Notes: generated by a model not told the origin, from the letters alone. 64,000 nt of DNA from DAHUXD01 sp963811425 (GCA_963811425.1 CAWERV010000012.1:1-64000), one strand, 5' to 3'; positions 27,663 to 38,964 are shown, counted from the first letter of the stretch. A program made the numbers and translations.

Positions 27663-30068
27663 CTTCGAGAGACGGAGACGGCGCCGACCGGGAAGCCCTC
27701 GAGTTCGGCGTCGTCCTCCGCCTCATTTCTTCCCTGGCCCGAACGCCGCCCGGAAGGGCGGCCGTTTTGTCTCTGGCCCCCTCCGGCGACGAAGCCGAGG
27801 TCCGCCGTCTGCTCGACGAGACCGACGAAGCCGTCAGTTTCCGGATCCGCCACGGCGGCCTTCCCTTCGGCGGCCTCGAAGACCTCGCTCCCTTGCTCGC
27901 CTCGCTCGATGCGGCCGGCGGCTCGGGCTCGCCCGAGGAATTCCGCCCGATCGTGAAGGCGGCGCGAGCGAGCGACGCGGTCCGCCGCTTTCTCGCGAAG
28001 GCGGATACGCCTCACCTTTCCGCCCGCCGCGATCGCCTGCCCGTTTTCGACACGCTGCTCGTGCACGCCGCCCGGCTCTTCGGCGCGGACGGACTGCTGC
28101 GCGACGACGCATCCCCGGCGCTCTCGGGCGCGCGCGCGAAGCTGCGCCGCCGCCGGACCGAAGTGTCGCGGCAGCTCGAGAAGATCCTCGGAGAACGGCA
28201 CGAGGCGCTCGGGGACGCCGTCGTCGTGATGCGCAACGACCGCTACTGCCTCCCCGTCCTGGCCTCCTCGCGAGGCCGCGTGCCGGGAATCGTCCACGAC
28301 CGCTCGGGCTCGGGCCAGACGGTCTTCGTCGAACCGCTCGAGGTCATCGAGGCGAACAACGACCTGGCCATGCTCGCGGCCGAAGAGCGGCGCGAAATCG
28401 AGCGGCTGCTCGGAGAGTTCGGCCGCGCCGTCCTCGGGCAAGCCGACGCCCTGCTCGACGCGGTCGACGCGCTCGCGGCCCTCGACGCCCTGGAGGCGAA
28501 GGTGGCCTTCGGCGAGATGGGCGAGGGCCGGCTGCCGGAGATCTCGGACGACGGGAACTGGACGCTCGTCGGCGCGCGCCATCCACTGCTGGATGCGCGC
28601 TTCGAAACACTGCGGCGGCGGGTGCTGGGCGAGTCACGCGAGAGGAGCGATGCCGTCGCCCTCGATTTCGAGCTCCCGGCCGATCGGCGCCTGCTCGTCG
28701 TTTCGGGGCCCAACGCCGGCGGCAAGACCGTCGTGTTGAAGACGGCCGGCCTCTTCTCGATGCTCGCGCAGTGCGGCGTCCCGATTCCCGCGGCCGTCGG
28801 GACGCGCCTGCCGGTATTCCGCGCGATCCGCACGGAGATCGGCGACGCCCAGGCGATCCTGTCGGACCGCTCCACGTTCTCCTCGTCCATGGAGCGCCTG
28901 GCCGCGATCCTCGCGGAGTCCGGGCCGGACACGCTCGCGCTCATCGACGAGATCGGCGGCGCGACCGATCCCGAGGAGGGAAGCGCCATCGCGATCGCGC
29001 TGCTCGAGGCGTTCGTCGACCGCGGCGGACGGGCGCTCGTCACGACGCACCTCTCGGCCATCAAGGGCTTCGCGGCGGCGCGCCCCGACGCGCTGTGCGC
29101 GGCAATGGAGTTCGACGACCGGACGGGGCGCCCGAACTACCGGCTGCACGCGGGACTGGCCGGCCGCAGCCACGCCCTCTCCGTCGCGCGGGAGCAGGGC
29201 TTCCCCGAGGCCGTGCTCGAGCGCGCGGTCGAGATCCTCGGCGATGCCTGGCAGCGGCGCGAGCGCGCCGAGATCGAGGCCGAGCAGGCGATCGAGCGCC
29301 TGCGGGCGGCAGAGACCGAGGTCGGCCGCGAGCGCGAACGGGTGGCGAAGGATCACGAGCGCCTCGAGGCCGACCGCCGAAAGCTCGCCGAGGACCGGAC
29401 ACGGATGCTCGCCGAAGGCCTCGAGGGCTTTGAGCGGGCGCGGGGCGAGCTCGCGCGCCGCGTCGAGAGGGAGCTCGCGGGCGCGCGCGCCGAAGCATCG
29501 CGCCTGGCCCAGGTGTCGGCCGCGCGGATCGTCGAAGCGGCGGCCCTCGCGGCCGAGGCCGAGCCGGTCGTCGCCATGGCGCGCGAGGCCGAGGAGGAAA
29601 TCGCGCGCTCGGTCGAGGTCGGGCACAGGGCGCGGGTCCGGGGCCTGAACGCCGAGGGCCTCGTCGTCGCCTTCGACGGCGACTGGGCGCAGATGGACAT
29701 CCAGGGCAAGCGTTTGCGCGTGCGGCGAGGGGAACTGGAGCCCATGCCGCAGAAGAAGTCCGGGGGCGGGAAGCGGGAGGCCGGAGGCCGGAAGCCAGGA
29801 GGTCCCGGCTCGCGACGCCTCCGGCCCCACGGCGGAGGTCAACGTGATCGGCTCGCGCCTCGACGAGGCGATCGACGCCGCCGAAAAGGCCCTCGACCAG
29901 GCGCTGATGTCCGGGGCGGCGCGGCTGCGGGTCATCCATGGCCACGGGACCGGCCGGCTGCGCGACGGCCTGCGGGAGCACTTCCGGAACCACGCAACGG
30001 TGGCCGGGCTCAAGGCGGCCGACGCGCGCGAGGGCGGCAATGGAGCGACGATCCTCGAATTGAGATAG
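27660..30068 (+). CDS. mutS2: Endonuclease MutS2 (frame broken before the Smr domain)
   Basis: About 800 residues. MutS2 binds branched DNA or collided ribosomes through its ATPase and cuts with its Smr domain. Seen: LEFGVVLRLISSLARTPPGR core start, Walker A SGPNAGGKTVVLK, STFSSSMERL, Walker B ALIDEIGGATDPEEGSAIA, a long coiled coil (about 29250-29620), and the Smr domain (IGSRLDEAIDAAEKALDQAL, RVIHGHGTGRLRDGL). The frame changes by one base in the linker, exactly at a run of five heptanucleotides (29766-29800). No canonical start codon lies between the rpsU stop and the first conserved residues, so the N-terminus is uncertain. Confidence 0.88.
29766..29800 (+). repeat. Heptanucleotide tandem repeat in mutS2 linker
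   Basis: Five 7-base units: GCGGGAA, GCGGGAG, GCCGGAG, GCCGGAA, GCCAGGA. Loss of one unit would bring the Smr domain back into frame with the ATPase part. Related units occur at 44657 and 45704. Confidence 0.75.
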
Positions 30069-30119
30069 AACGTCCTTTCGATTCAAGGCGCACGGCTGAC
30101 TGCTCACGGCTTGAGATCC

Positions 30120-31913
30120 ATGACTTCCTCCGACCTCGACATCAACGACAACGTCCTCGCCGAGCTGCGATCCGCTTCCGACATCGTCGCGGTCATCTCC
30201 GACCACACGGCGCTGAAGAAGGCCGGCCGCTCTTGGAAGGGGCTGTGCCCGTTCCACAACGAGCGCACGCCCTCCTTCACGGTCGACCGCGACAAGGGCC
30301 TCTACCACTGCTTCGGCTGCGGCGCGGGCGGCGACGTGATCCATTTCGTCCGGCAGATCGACCGCCTGGAGTTTCCCGAGGCGGTCGAGGCGCTCGCGTC
30401 GCGCTTCGGCGTGGCGATCCCGCGCCGGCAGCGCAGCGGCCCGCGCGAGGACCGGCGCGACCGGCTCTTCGAGGCGCTTTCGGCGGCGCAGCGTTTCTTC
30501 GCCGAGCGGCTCGCGCGGCAGGGCAACGCCGCCGCGGCGTACCTGGAAGGCCGCGGCGTGCCGCGCGAAATGTGGACGGCACTCGGCCTCGGCCATGCGC
30601 CCGATTCCTGGGACTCGCTCGCGAAGGCGCTCTCGGGCGCGTTCCCGGAGGACCTGCTGATCGAGGCCGGGCTCCTCATGCCGCGCGCGGAAGGCAAGGG
30701 CGCCGGCGCCTATGATCGCTTCCGCGACCGGCTGATCTTCGTCGTGCGCGACGAGCGCGGCCGCCCGGTCGGATTCGGCGGCCGGGCGCTTTCGCCGGAG
30801 GGCGAGCCCAAGTACCTGAATTCGCCCGAGTCGCCCGTCTTCTCGAAGAAGCGCCTGCTCTACGGCCTCTTCGAAGCGCGCGAGTCCATCCGGCGGCGCG
30901 ATCGGGTCGTCCTGGTCGAGGGCTACTTCGATCACCTCGCGCTCGTGCGCGCCGGCATCCAGGAGACGGTCGCGTCGATGGGAACCGCGCTCACGCCCGA
31001 GCAGTCGGAAAAGCTGCGACGCCTCTGCCCGCATGCGATCGTCTGTTACGACGGCGATTCCGCGGGCCGCAACGCGACGCATGGCGCGCTCGAGCTGCTT
31101 CTCGCGCAGGGGTTCGACGCCCGCGTCGCGCGCATGCCGGCGGACGAGGACCCGGACGATCTTCTCCGGCGCGAGGGACCGGATCCGCTCGCCCACGCCA
31201 TCGACGGGGCGCCCGACTACCTCACCTGGCTCCTCGAGGACGTCCGGCCCGCCGAAGGCGGGCTCGAATCCGGCGAAAAGCGGGAGCGGATCGGCAAGAT
31301 CCTCGAGATTCTCAAGATGATCCCCGACCGGATCCTCCGCTACGAGCAATACCGCAAGCTCTCGACGGCAGTTTCCGTGCCACTCGAAGTGCTCTGGGGA
31401 GGGGAAAAGACGAACCTTCGGACCGAGAAATCGCGTCCTACGGGCGTGGGAACGCAAGGGAACACGCCGGTGTTATCGGCAGTGGAAGCGCCGCCCGTCG
31501 AACGGCAGCTTCTCCGCTTTCTCATGAGCGACGCCGAATACAACCCATTGATTCTAAGGACTTTGAATGACGAGTTCCTGACCGACGAAAGAGTGAGGAG
31601 GGTGGTTGCCGCCCTCCGGCAGGCAGAAACGGGACTGGAACCTATTGATTTTCAGGGCCAGATCGCACACCTTACGGATGACGAGCGGACGTTTCTCTCT
31701 GGCATCGCGCTGGATGAATCTCCTGAGCCGACCGAGAAAGACTTAGACCGTCTCTTCAAGGCCCTCGAAACAAGACACTTGGAGACGGAGAGCGCTGCGC
31801 TCCAGAAATCCATCAAGCAGGCCGAGGACGAAGGCGCGGATTTCGGCGAAATGGTGCGGCGCAAGGAAAGCCTGAAGAAGCGGATCGCGCAGTTGAACTC
31901 GCGGAAAGGATGA
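30120..31913 (+). CDS. dnaG: DNA primase
   Basis: 597 residues; makes RNA primers for replication. The N-terminal zinc motif is CPFHNERTPSF ... YHCFGCGAGGDVIHF. The TOPRIM domain has VVLVEGYFDHLAL and IVCYDGDSAGRNAT with the acidic metal ligands. The C-terminal helicase-binding part is present (VERQLLRFLMSDAEYNPLIL). The ATG at 30120 is chosen because it directly precedes SSDLDIN; three further upstream residues are possible. It sits between mutS2 and rpoD. Confidence 0.97.
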   Translation: MTSSDLDINDNVLAELRSASDIVAVISDHTALKKAGRSWKGLCPFHNERTPSFTVDRDKGLYHCFGCGAGGDVIHFVRQIDRLEFPEAVEALASRFGVAIPRRQRSGPREDRRDRLFEALSAAQRFFAERLARQGNAAAAYLEGRGVPREMWTALGLGHAPDSWDSLAKALSGAFPEDLLIEAGLLMPRAEGKGAGAYDRFRDRLIFVVRDERGRPVGFGGRALSPEGEPKYLNSPESPVFSKKRLLYGLFEARESIRRRDRVVLVEGYFDHLALVRAGIQETVASMGTALTPEQSEKLRRLCPHAIVCYDGDSAGRNATHGALELLLAQGFDARVARMPADEDPDDLLRREGPDPLAHAIDGAPDYLTWLLEDVRPAEGGLESGEKRERIGKILEILKMIPDRILRYEQYRKLSTAVSVPLEVLWGGEKTNLRTEKSRPTGVGTQGNTPVLSAVEAPPVERQLLRFLMSDAEYNPLILRTLNDEFLTDERVRRVVAALRQAETGLEPIDFQGQIAHLTDDERTFLSGIALDESPEPTEKDLDRLFKALETRHLETESAALQKSIKQAEDEGADFGEMVRRKESLKKRIAQLNSRKG

Positions 31914-31917
31914 GAAC

Positions 31918-33606
<1,689 letters not shown>

Positions 33607-33612
33607 GGAGGC

Positions 33613-33640
33613 TTGGCAAAGCGGCCCCGTTTGTTATATT
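33613..33640 (+). promoter_or_regulatory. Promoter of the CAU tRNA
   Basis: TTGGCA, 16 bases, TATATT, ending six bases before the tRNA. It starts just after the rpoD stop. Confidence 0.55.
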
Positions 33641-33645
33641 CAGAG

Positions 33646-33722
33646 GGGTCCATAGCTCAGCGGTCCAGAGCCACCGGCTCATAACCGGTCAGACCTCGGT
33701 TCGAATCCGAGTGGACCCACCA
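33646..33722 (+). tRNA. tRNA with CAU anticodon (Met elongator or Ile-lysidine)
   Basis: 77-base cloverleaf: GGGTCCA pairs with TGGACCC, D arm AGCTCAGCGGTCCAGAGCC, anticodon stem CCGG around CTCATAA, T arm CTCGGTTCGAATCCGAG, encoded CCA. It lacks the three G-C pairs of an initiator tRNA. Sequence alone does not safely tell elongator Met from lysidine-modified Ile. Confidence 0.93.
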
Positions 33723-33787
33723 GACGAGGGCAGTAGATTTTGAGGCTTCCGATCCGAGACCGAAACCAAGAACCGTCTTCCACGGAA

Positions 33788-33816
33788 GGGTGTTCCACAA
33801 ACGGAACACCCTTTTT
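33788..33816 (+). terminator. Intrinsic terminator after the tRNA
   Basis: A nine-base perfect stem GGGTGTTCC/GGAACACCC with a six-base loop, followed by TTTTT. It ends the tRNA transcript just before the next gene. Confidence 0.9.
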
Positions 33817-33834
33817 CATGCCCGGAGCTTCACG

Positions 33835-34548
33835 TTGACCGATCTTCTGGGACAGCTCTACCGACTCCAGACCCGAATCCGCTTCGTGCACGACCGGGAG
33901 AAACGCCGCGACTCGGTCCCGCCCGACCTCGTCGAGGTCGATCGCGAATACAAGGAAAAAGTCGCGGCCGTCGCGGCGCTCAAGACGCGGCTGACCGAAG
34001 CCGAGCTCGAGAAACGCAAGGCCGAGGGCGCGCTGGCCGACCACAAGGAGAAGTTGAAAAAGTACCAGGCTCAGCTGCGCAACGTGCAGTCGAGCCGCGA
34101 GTACTCCGCCGCCCTGAACGAGATCGACGGGGTCGACAAACTCATCCGCTCGACCGAGGACCGGTTCCTCGAGCTCGAGGAGGAGATCGAGAAGGCGCGC
34201 GCCGACCTCGACGCGCGCGAGAAGACCCTGCCGGCCGAGACCGAGCAGCACGAGGAGCGCCTCAAAGACTGGCGCGCCGAGCAGCGCGGGATCAACGAGG
34301 AGCTCGCCAGCGCGCGCGAGGAGATCGCCCGCCTCGAAGCGGACATCCCGCCGCGGGACCGGGCCGAGTTCCACAGGCTGGTCGACAAGAAGCACGGCCT
34401 GGCCGTCGTGCTCGTCCATGGCAGCTCGTGCTCCGCCTGCCACGTCAAGGTCCGCCCCGCCGCAATGCAGATCCTGAAGCAGGGCCGCGAGGTCATCTAC
34501 TGCGACAGCTGCAAGCGGATTCTCTATTACGAGCCGGCGAGCTCGTAG
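33835..34548 (+). CDS. Coiled-coil protein with C4 zinc ribbon (DUF164/zf-RING_7 type)
   Basis: 237 residues. Two thirds is a long coiled-coil hairpin (about residues 25-175, rich in Glu, Lys, Arg, Leu). The C-terminus is a zinc ribbon, CSACHVKVRP ... YCDSCKRILYY, with four Cys. Such proteins are widespread, often beside the RNase H and YggS genes as here. The role is unsettled; nucleic-acid or ribosome binding is suggested for relatives. The start is TTG at 33835, after GGAG at good spacing; a frame from 33790 runs through the terminator and is rejected. Confidence 0.85.
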   Translation: MTDLLGQLYRLQTRIRFVHDREKRRDSVPPDLVEVDREYKEKVAAVAALKTRLTEAELEKRKAEGALADHKEKLKKYQAQLRNVQSSREYSAALNEIDGVDKLIRSTEDRFLELEEEIEKARADLDAREKTLPAETEQHEERLKDWRAEQRGINEELASAREEIARLEADIPPRDRAEFHRLVDKKHGLAVVLVHGSSCSACHVKVRPAAMQILKQGREVIYCDSCKRILYYEPASS

Positions 34549-34562
34549 AGCCCCTGAGCGCG

Positions 34563-35000
34563 ATGCGCTTTCGAGCCTTCGTCGACGGCGCCGCGCGCGG
34601 TAATCCGGGCCCGGCCGGCGCGGGCGTCTACGTCTCGGCCGAGGGCGATCAGCCCGCCGAGGAGCACTTCGAGGCGCTCGGCCACACGACCAACAACGTC
34701 GCCGAGTACCGCGCCCTGCTCCTGGCCCTGAGGCGGGCCGTGGACCGGTCCGCATCGGAAGTGTCGATCGCCTCGGACAGCCTCCTGCTCGTCCAGCAGA
34801 TCCTCGGGCGCTTCAAGGTCAAGGCTCCGCACTTGAAGCCCCTCCACGCGAAAGCGCTCGAGCTCGTGAGACATTTCCGGCGCTTCGCAATCGCGCACGT
34901 GCCTCGCGAGGACAACAAGAAGGCCGATCGCCTCGCCAACCTCGGCGCCGACGCCAGCGAGCGCGAGCTCGCGGGCAAGAAGTTCCAGCTCGAGCCGTGA
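34563..35000 (+). CDS. Ribonuclease H-fold protein
   Basis: 145 residues. RNase HI active-site acids are in order: FVDGAARGNPGPAG, NNVAEYRALLLAL, IASDSLLLVQQILG, and DNKKADRLANLGAD. It lacks the basic handle region of E. coli RNase HI, like the short RNase H-like proteins of actinobacteria. It degrades RNA in RNA-DNA hybrids. The stop overlaps the following start (GTGA), so it is coupled to the YggS gene. Confidence 0.92.
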   Translation: MRFRAFVDGAARGNPGPAGAGVYVSAEGDQPAEEHFEALGHTTNNVAEYRALLLALRRAVDRSASEVSIASDSLLLVQQILGRFKVKAPHLKPLHAKALELVRHFRRFAIAHVPREDNKKADRLANLGADASERELAGKKFQLEP

Positions 35001-35716
35001 CCGCCGTCCCGGTCGAGGAGATCGCGCGGCGCCGCGCGGAAATCCTCGCGTCGGTGGAGCGGGCCGCGCGCAAGGCCGGCCGCCGTCCGGAAGAGATCGC
35101 GATCATGGCCGTCACCAAGGGCCACGGCCCGGAAACCGTCGCCAACGCCGTCCGCGCGGGCTTCACGCTCTTCGGCGAGAACCGGGTCCAGGAAGGCTCC
35201 GCCAAGATCGCGGCGCTCGGGTCCGATTTTCCCGGGTTGACGTGGCGGCTCATCGGCCCGCTGCAGTCCAACAAGGCAAAGTCGGCGCTACAATGGTTCG
35301 CAGCCGTGGAAAGTCTGGACAGGGAACGACTTGCGCTCCGCCTGGAGGCGCTCCTCGCCGAGGCCGGCGAGGGCCGCGTCCTGCCCGTCCTGCTCGAGAT
35401 CAACGTTGGGCACGAGGAGACGAAGTCCGGTGTGCCCGCCGATCAGGCGCCGCGCCTCTGCGAGGCCGCGCTCGCCTGCCCGCACCTGGACGTGCGCGGC
35501 CTGATGGCCGTCCCGCCGTACGATCCGGACCCGGAAAAGGCCAGGCCCTTCTTCCGGCGGCTCGTCGAAGTCCGCGAACGCCTGGCCGCCCGGTTCGGCC
35601 GGCCGTTCCCCGAGCTCTCGATGGGCATGAGCCACGACTTCGCCGTCGCCGTGGAAGAAGGCTCGACCGAGGTGCGGATCGGCACGGCGCTCTTCGGCCC
35701 GCGGGTGGCCGCGTGA
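34997..35716 (+). CDS. YggS/PLPBP family pyridoxal-phosphate protein
   Basis: 239 residues; a fold-III PLP-binding protein without known catalysis that keeps vitamin B6 and amino-acid pools in balance. The PLP lysine is in IMAVTKGHGPETV. Other marks are FGENRVQEGSAKI, WRLIGPLQSNKAK, GLMAVPPYDPDPE and LSMGMSHDFAVAVEEGSTEV. The start is a GTG overlapping the RNase H stop. The order yggS-yggT-divIVA is a common bacterial cluster. Confidence 0.95.
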   Translation: MTAVPVEEIARRRAEILASVERAARKAGRRPEEIAIMAVTKGHGPETVANAVRAGFTLFGENRVQEGSAKIAALGSDFPGLTWRLIGPLQSNKAKSALQWFAAVESLDRERLALRLEALLAEAGEGRVLPVLLEINVGHEETKSGVPADQAPRLCEAALACPHLDVRGLMAVPPYDPDPEKARPFFRRLVEVRERLAARFGRPFPELSMGMSHDFAVAVEEGSTEVRIGTALFGPRVAA

Positions 35717-35733
35717 ATGTCGGGGGATCGGTG

Positions 35734-36000
35734 ATGGGCGCCATCGTGGACGTCCTGCTCTATGCGCTCCAGGCGCTGCAGTGGATCGTCATCATCGCCG
35801 CGCTCGTGTCCTGGGTGAACCCCGACCCACGCAATCCGATCGTGCGATTCCTCTGGGGCGTCACCGAGCCGCTCTTCAAGCCAATGCGCCGGCTGCTGCC
35901 GCCGTCGCGCACGGGCGGAATCGACCTGTCGCCGATCTTCGTCCTGCTCGCGATCTTCCTCGTTTCCCGTTTCCTCGCCCGGCTCGCTGTTTCTCTTTGA
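35734..36000 (+). CDS. YggT family membrane protein
   Basis: 88 residues, two membrane helices separated by SWVNPDPRNPIVRFLWGVTE and PLFKPMRRLLP, the family hallmark. The start is the ATG at 35734, six bases after GGGGGA. An upstream GTG at 35713 overlaps the YggS stop and is less likely. Confidence 0.9.
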   Translation: MGAIVDVLLYALQALQWIVIIAALVSWVNPDPRNPIVRFLWGVTEPLFKPMRRLLPPSRTGGIDLSPIFVLLAIFLVSRFLARLAVSL

Positions 36001-36013
36001 TCAGGAGGTTTTC

Positions 36014-36532
36014 ATGCGTCCACGAATGAGCCCGCTCGAGATTCAGAAGCGCGAGTTCTCGAAGAAGTGGAAGGGGCTCGACCCGGTCGAAGTCCACCAG
36101 TTCCTCGTGGACGTCGCCGAGGACATGGAGGCCCTCGCGCGGGAGCACTCCGACCTCGACGGCCGGATGCGCGCCCTCGAGCAGGAGAACGAGGAGCACC
36201 GGGAGCGCGAGCGGATCCTGAAGCAGACGCTCCTCTCGGCGCAGCAGGCCTCCGAGGACATCCGGGGCGCCGCGCGCAAGGAAGCCGAGCTCGTCGTCCG
36301 CGAGGGCCAGGACTCGGCCGAGAAGCTCACCCACAGCGCCCTCCAGCGCGCTTCCGAGATCGAAAAGGGGATCCAGGAACTCCGCATGCAGCGCACCAAC
36401 TTCCGCCTCCAGCTGCAGAAGATGATCGAGCTCTTCCAGCAGGTCCTCGAGTTCGACCGGGACGAGGACGACAAGGAGCGGCCGCTGTCGTACATCACGC
36501 GCAAGGCGAACAAGGAAGAGACAGCCGGGTGA
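36014..36532 (+). CDS. divIVA: DivIVA-family cell-division/polarity protein
   Basis: 172 residues. The N-terminal membrane-binding part is MSPLEIQKREFSKKWKGLDP with VEVHQFLVDVAEDME. The rest is coiled coil to the end. DivIVA recruits partners to curved membrane at poles and septa. AGGAGG stands just before the start. Last gene of the zinc ribbon-RNase H-YggS-YggT-DivIVA run. Confidence 0.93.
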   Translation: MRPRMSPLEIQKREFSKKWKGLDPVEVHQFLVDVAEDMEALAREHSDLDGRMRALEQENEEHRERERILKQTLLSAQQASEDIRGAARKEAELVVREGQDSAEKLTHSALQRASEIEKGIQELRMQRTNFRLQLQKMIELFQQVLEFDRDEDDKERPLSYITRKANKEETAG

Positions 36533-36558
36533 CGGGCGAAGCGCGCAGCGCGGTCGCC

Positions 36559-36697
36559 GTCATCCTGAGGGCCGAGGCCCGAAGGATCCCTTTAGCAGCC
36601 GACTGGGACTTAGAAAGGGATCCTTCGCTCCGCTCAGGATGACAGACATAGCGAGCGCGCGGCTCAAGAGGATCCTTCGCTTCGCTCGGGATGACAG
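36559..36697. repeat. Dispersed palindromic repeat, copy B with partial second unit
   Basis: TCATCCTGAGGGCC ... AAGGATCCCTTT, centre, AAAGGGATCCTTCGC ... CTCAGGATGACAG, followed at 36669 by a half unit GGATCCTTCGCTTCGCTCGG. It matches copy A and reaches to the likely start of hutI. Confidence 0.8.
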
Positions 36698-37961
36698 ATG
36701 CTCGAGCTCCCTCGAAATCCGCAACATCGCCTGTCTCGCGACGCCGCTCGGCTCGTCGGCCCGCCGCGGCAAGGCCCAGGGCGAGATCCGCCGCATTGCG
36801 CACGCCGCGGTTCGCGCGGAAAACGGGCGACTCGTCTTCGTCGGCGCCGAGGGCGACTACGCGCGGGAGTACGCGGGGCGCCCCGTCGGGACCTCCATCG
36901 ACGCCTCCGGCCGCGCAGTGATCCCGGGCCTCGTGGACGCCCACACCCATCCGGTCTGGCTCGGCGACCGGGGAGCCGAGATCGGCCGCCGGCTCGCCGG
37001 CGAGAGTTACGCGACGATTGCCGCGGAGGGCGGCGGCATCAACGCGACGGTTCGCGCGACCCGCGCCGGATCCGACGAAGCGCTGCGCGCGGCCGTGACC
37101 CGCCGGCTCGCCGCCATGCTCGAGCACGGGACCACGACGGCCGAGGCGAAGTCCGGCTACGGGCTCACGGAGAAGGACGAGATCCGCGCCCTCGTGCTCC
37201 TGAAGGCGCTCGAGAAGGATGGCTCGCTTCCGCGGCTCGTGCCGACGCTCATGGCGGCGCACGAGATCCCGCCCGAGTTCCGCGACGACCGCGACGAATG
37301 GGTGCGCATCGTCGCCGACGAGATCGTGCCGCGGGTCGCGCGGGAGAACCTGGCGCGCTACTGCGACGTGTTCTGCGAACGGGGCGTCTTCACGGTCCCC
37401 GAGTCGCGCCGCATCCTCGAGGCGGCCCGGCGCGCGGGCCTCGGGCTGCGCGTGCACGCCGACGAGCTCGCCCTCTCGGGTGGAGCGATGCTCGCGGCGG
37501 AGCTCAAGGCGGACTCGGCCGACCACCTCCTCTTCGTCGGCGAGGCGGAGATCGCCGCCATGGCCGCATCCGGGACGGTGGCCGTCGTGCTGCCGGGAAC
37601 GGCCTGGTGGATGCGCTCCCGGCGCGCGCCGGCCCGCGAGATGATCGCGGCGGGGGTGGCCGTCGCCATCGCCTCCGACTCGAACCCCGGGACCTGCTGC
37701 ACCGAGTCGCTCGCGGCGGTGGCGACCCACGCCTGCCTCGACTCGGGCCTCTCGGTCGAGGAGACGCTGACGGGCATGACCCTGAACGCCGCGGCCTCGC
37801 TCGGCCTGGCGGAAGAGATCGGGTCCCTCGAGCCCGGAAAGTCGGCCGATCTCGTCCTGCTCGACGCACCCGACGATCGGCACCTCATCTATCATTGGGG
37901 CGTCAACCTCGTGGCCACCGTGGTACGCGGCGGCCGGGTGGCGTGGAGCAACCGGCCATGA
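36698..37961 (+). CDS. hutI: Imidazolonepropionase (N-terminal frame break)
   Basis: About 420 residues; opens the ring of imidazolone-5-propionate in histidine breakdown. Metal and active-site motifs: VIPGLVDAHTHPVWLGDRG, EHGTTTAEAKSGYGL, LRVHADELALSGG, IASDSNPGTCCTESL. The conserved N-terminus LEIRNIACLAT is in frame only with an ATG at 36639 inside the palindromic repeat. If one C is removed from CCC near 36709, the ATG at 36698 gives the normal short start, so I place it there. It overlaps the cyclodeaminase gene by four bases. Confidence 0.9.
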
Positions 37962-38587
37962 GCGATTTCTCGAAGCTCACCCTCGACGGTTTCCTCGGAG
38001 CCCTCTCGTCCGACGCCCCGACTCCCGGCGGAGGCACGGCGGCGGCGGTCGCCGGGGCCATGGGTGCGTCCCTGGCCGACATGGTTTCGGCCCTGACGCT
38101 CTCGAAGGAGAAGTACGCCTCCTCCCACGAGGCGGTCCGCCCGATCGCCGAGGCGGCGCAGCTGGCGCGATCGGAGTTCGTGAGCCTCGCCCGGGAGGAT
38201 TCCGAGGCCTACGACGACGTGGTCGGCGCACGGCGCCTTCCGAAGGACACCGAAGAAGAGAGGACGGCGCGGGGCCACCGGATCGTGCTCGCCAACCGGC
38301 GCGCGGCCGAAGTTCCGATGCGGACCGCCCGCGCTGCCGTGCGCCTGCTGGCGGCGCTGCCGGAGCTCGCCGAGAAGGGCAACCCGAACGCGGCATCGGA
38401 CGTGGGCGCGGCGGCCCTGCTGCTCGACGCCTGCGTCGAGGGGGCCCTGCTGAACGTGGGCATCAACCTGTCCGGAATCGAGGACGCGGTCTTCGTCTCG
38501 GAGATGCAGCGCGAGACGGCCGTGCTGCAGGAGGAGTCGCAGCGGCTCCGCTCGCAGGTCGTCGCGCTCGTGCGCAAGCGCTTCTAG
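37958..38587 (+). CDS. Cyclodeaminase/methenyl-THF cyclohydrolase family protein
   Basis: 209 residues, all-helical FTCD C-terminal fold: FLGALSSDAPTPGGGTAAAV, then VSALTLSKEKY, ARGHRIVLANRRAAEVPM, EKGNPNAASDVGAAALLLDA and VNVGINLSGIEDA-like NVGINLSGIEDAVF. Releases ammonia from formimino-THF or opens methenyl-THF. Coupled to hutI, it fits the histidine to formiminoglutamate to one-carbon route; the formiminotransferase partner and other hut genes are not in the window. Confidence 0.9.
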   Translation: MSDFSKLTLDGFLGALSSDAPTPGGGTAAAVAGAMGASLADMVSALTLSKEKYASSHEAVRPIAEAAQLARSEFVSLAREDSEAYDDVVGARRLPKDTEEERTARGHRIVLANRRAAEVPMRTARAAVRLLAALPELAEKGNPNAASDVGAAALLLDACVEGALLNVGINLSGIEDAVFVSEMQRETAVLQEESQRLRSQVVALVRKRF

Positions 38588-38715
38588 CCTTTCGTCGCAA
38601 TCCGAGCGATAAGCGCCCGATGGCGCGGCCTGCGCATTCGAGCTCCCGGGATTGCGCCACCTAACCCGCTCATGAGAAGGGGTTTGTCGCATGACGCTAC
38701 AGACGGAAATATTCA

Positions 38716-38744
38716 TTGACACATTTGCGCCCGTTTACTAGAAT
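38716..38744 (+). promoter_or_regulatory. Strong sigma-70 promoter
   Basis: TTGACA, exactly 17 bases, TAGAAT, in an unusually AT-rich spot. Transcription would begin near 38751. Confidence 0.85.
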
Positions 38745-38754
38745 AGGAATATTG

Positions 38755-38795
38755 AATCGCGCGACTCCGGGAACGGGTCGCGCGATTTGTTTTTT
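38755..38795 (+). terminator. Intrinsic terminator directly after the promoter
   Basis: Perfect 11-base arms AATCGCGCGAC/GTCGCGCGATT enclosing CCGGGAACGG (GGAA loop), followed by TGTTTTTT. It lies only about 5 bases past the predicted start of transcription, so it yields an RNA of about 45 bases unless read through toward polA. Confidence 0.85.
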
Positions 38796-38964
38796 GGCCC
38801 CCATCAATTCGGACGCAACCGGCTGAGCGAATTTCACTTCGCCGCCGGCTCCCCCGAACGGACGGCGCGGCCGCAAGACGGCGGAAACCGACGGGACCCG
38901 CCCCAAACCGTGCTTTCCGGGCCTCCGACCGGCGTTTTTCCGCGCGCCATAGAATCCGGATCCC

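Larger units (their letters stand above)
38588..38964. other. Intergenic region before polA
   Basis: 377 bases without a gene. It holds a strong promoter directly followed by an intrinsic terminator (separate entries), then about 165 bases of GC-rich sequence to the polA start with no further clear signal. Confidence 0.6.
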
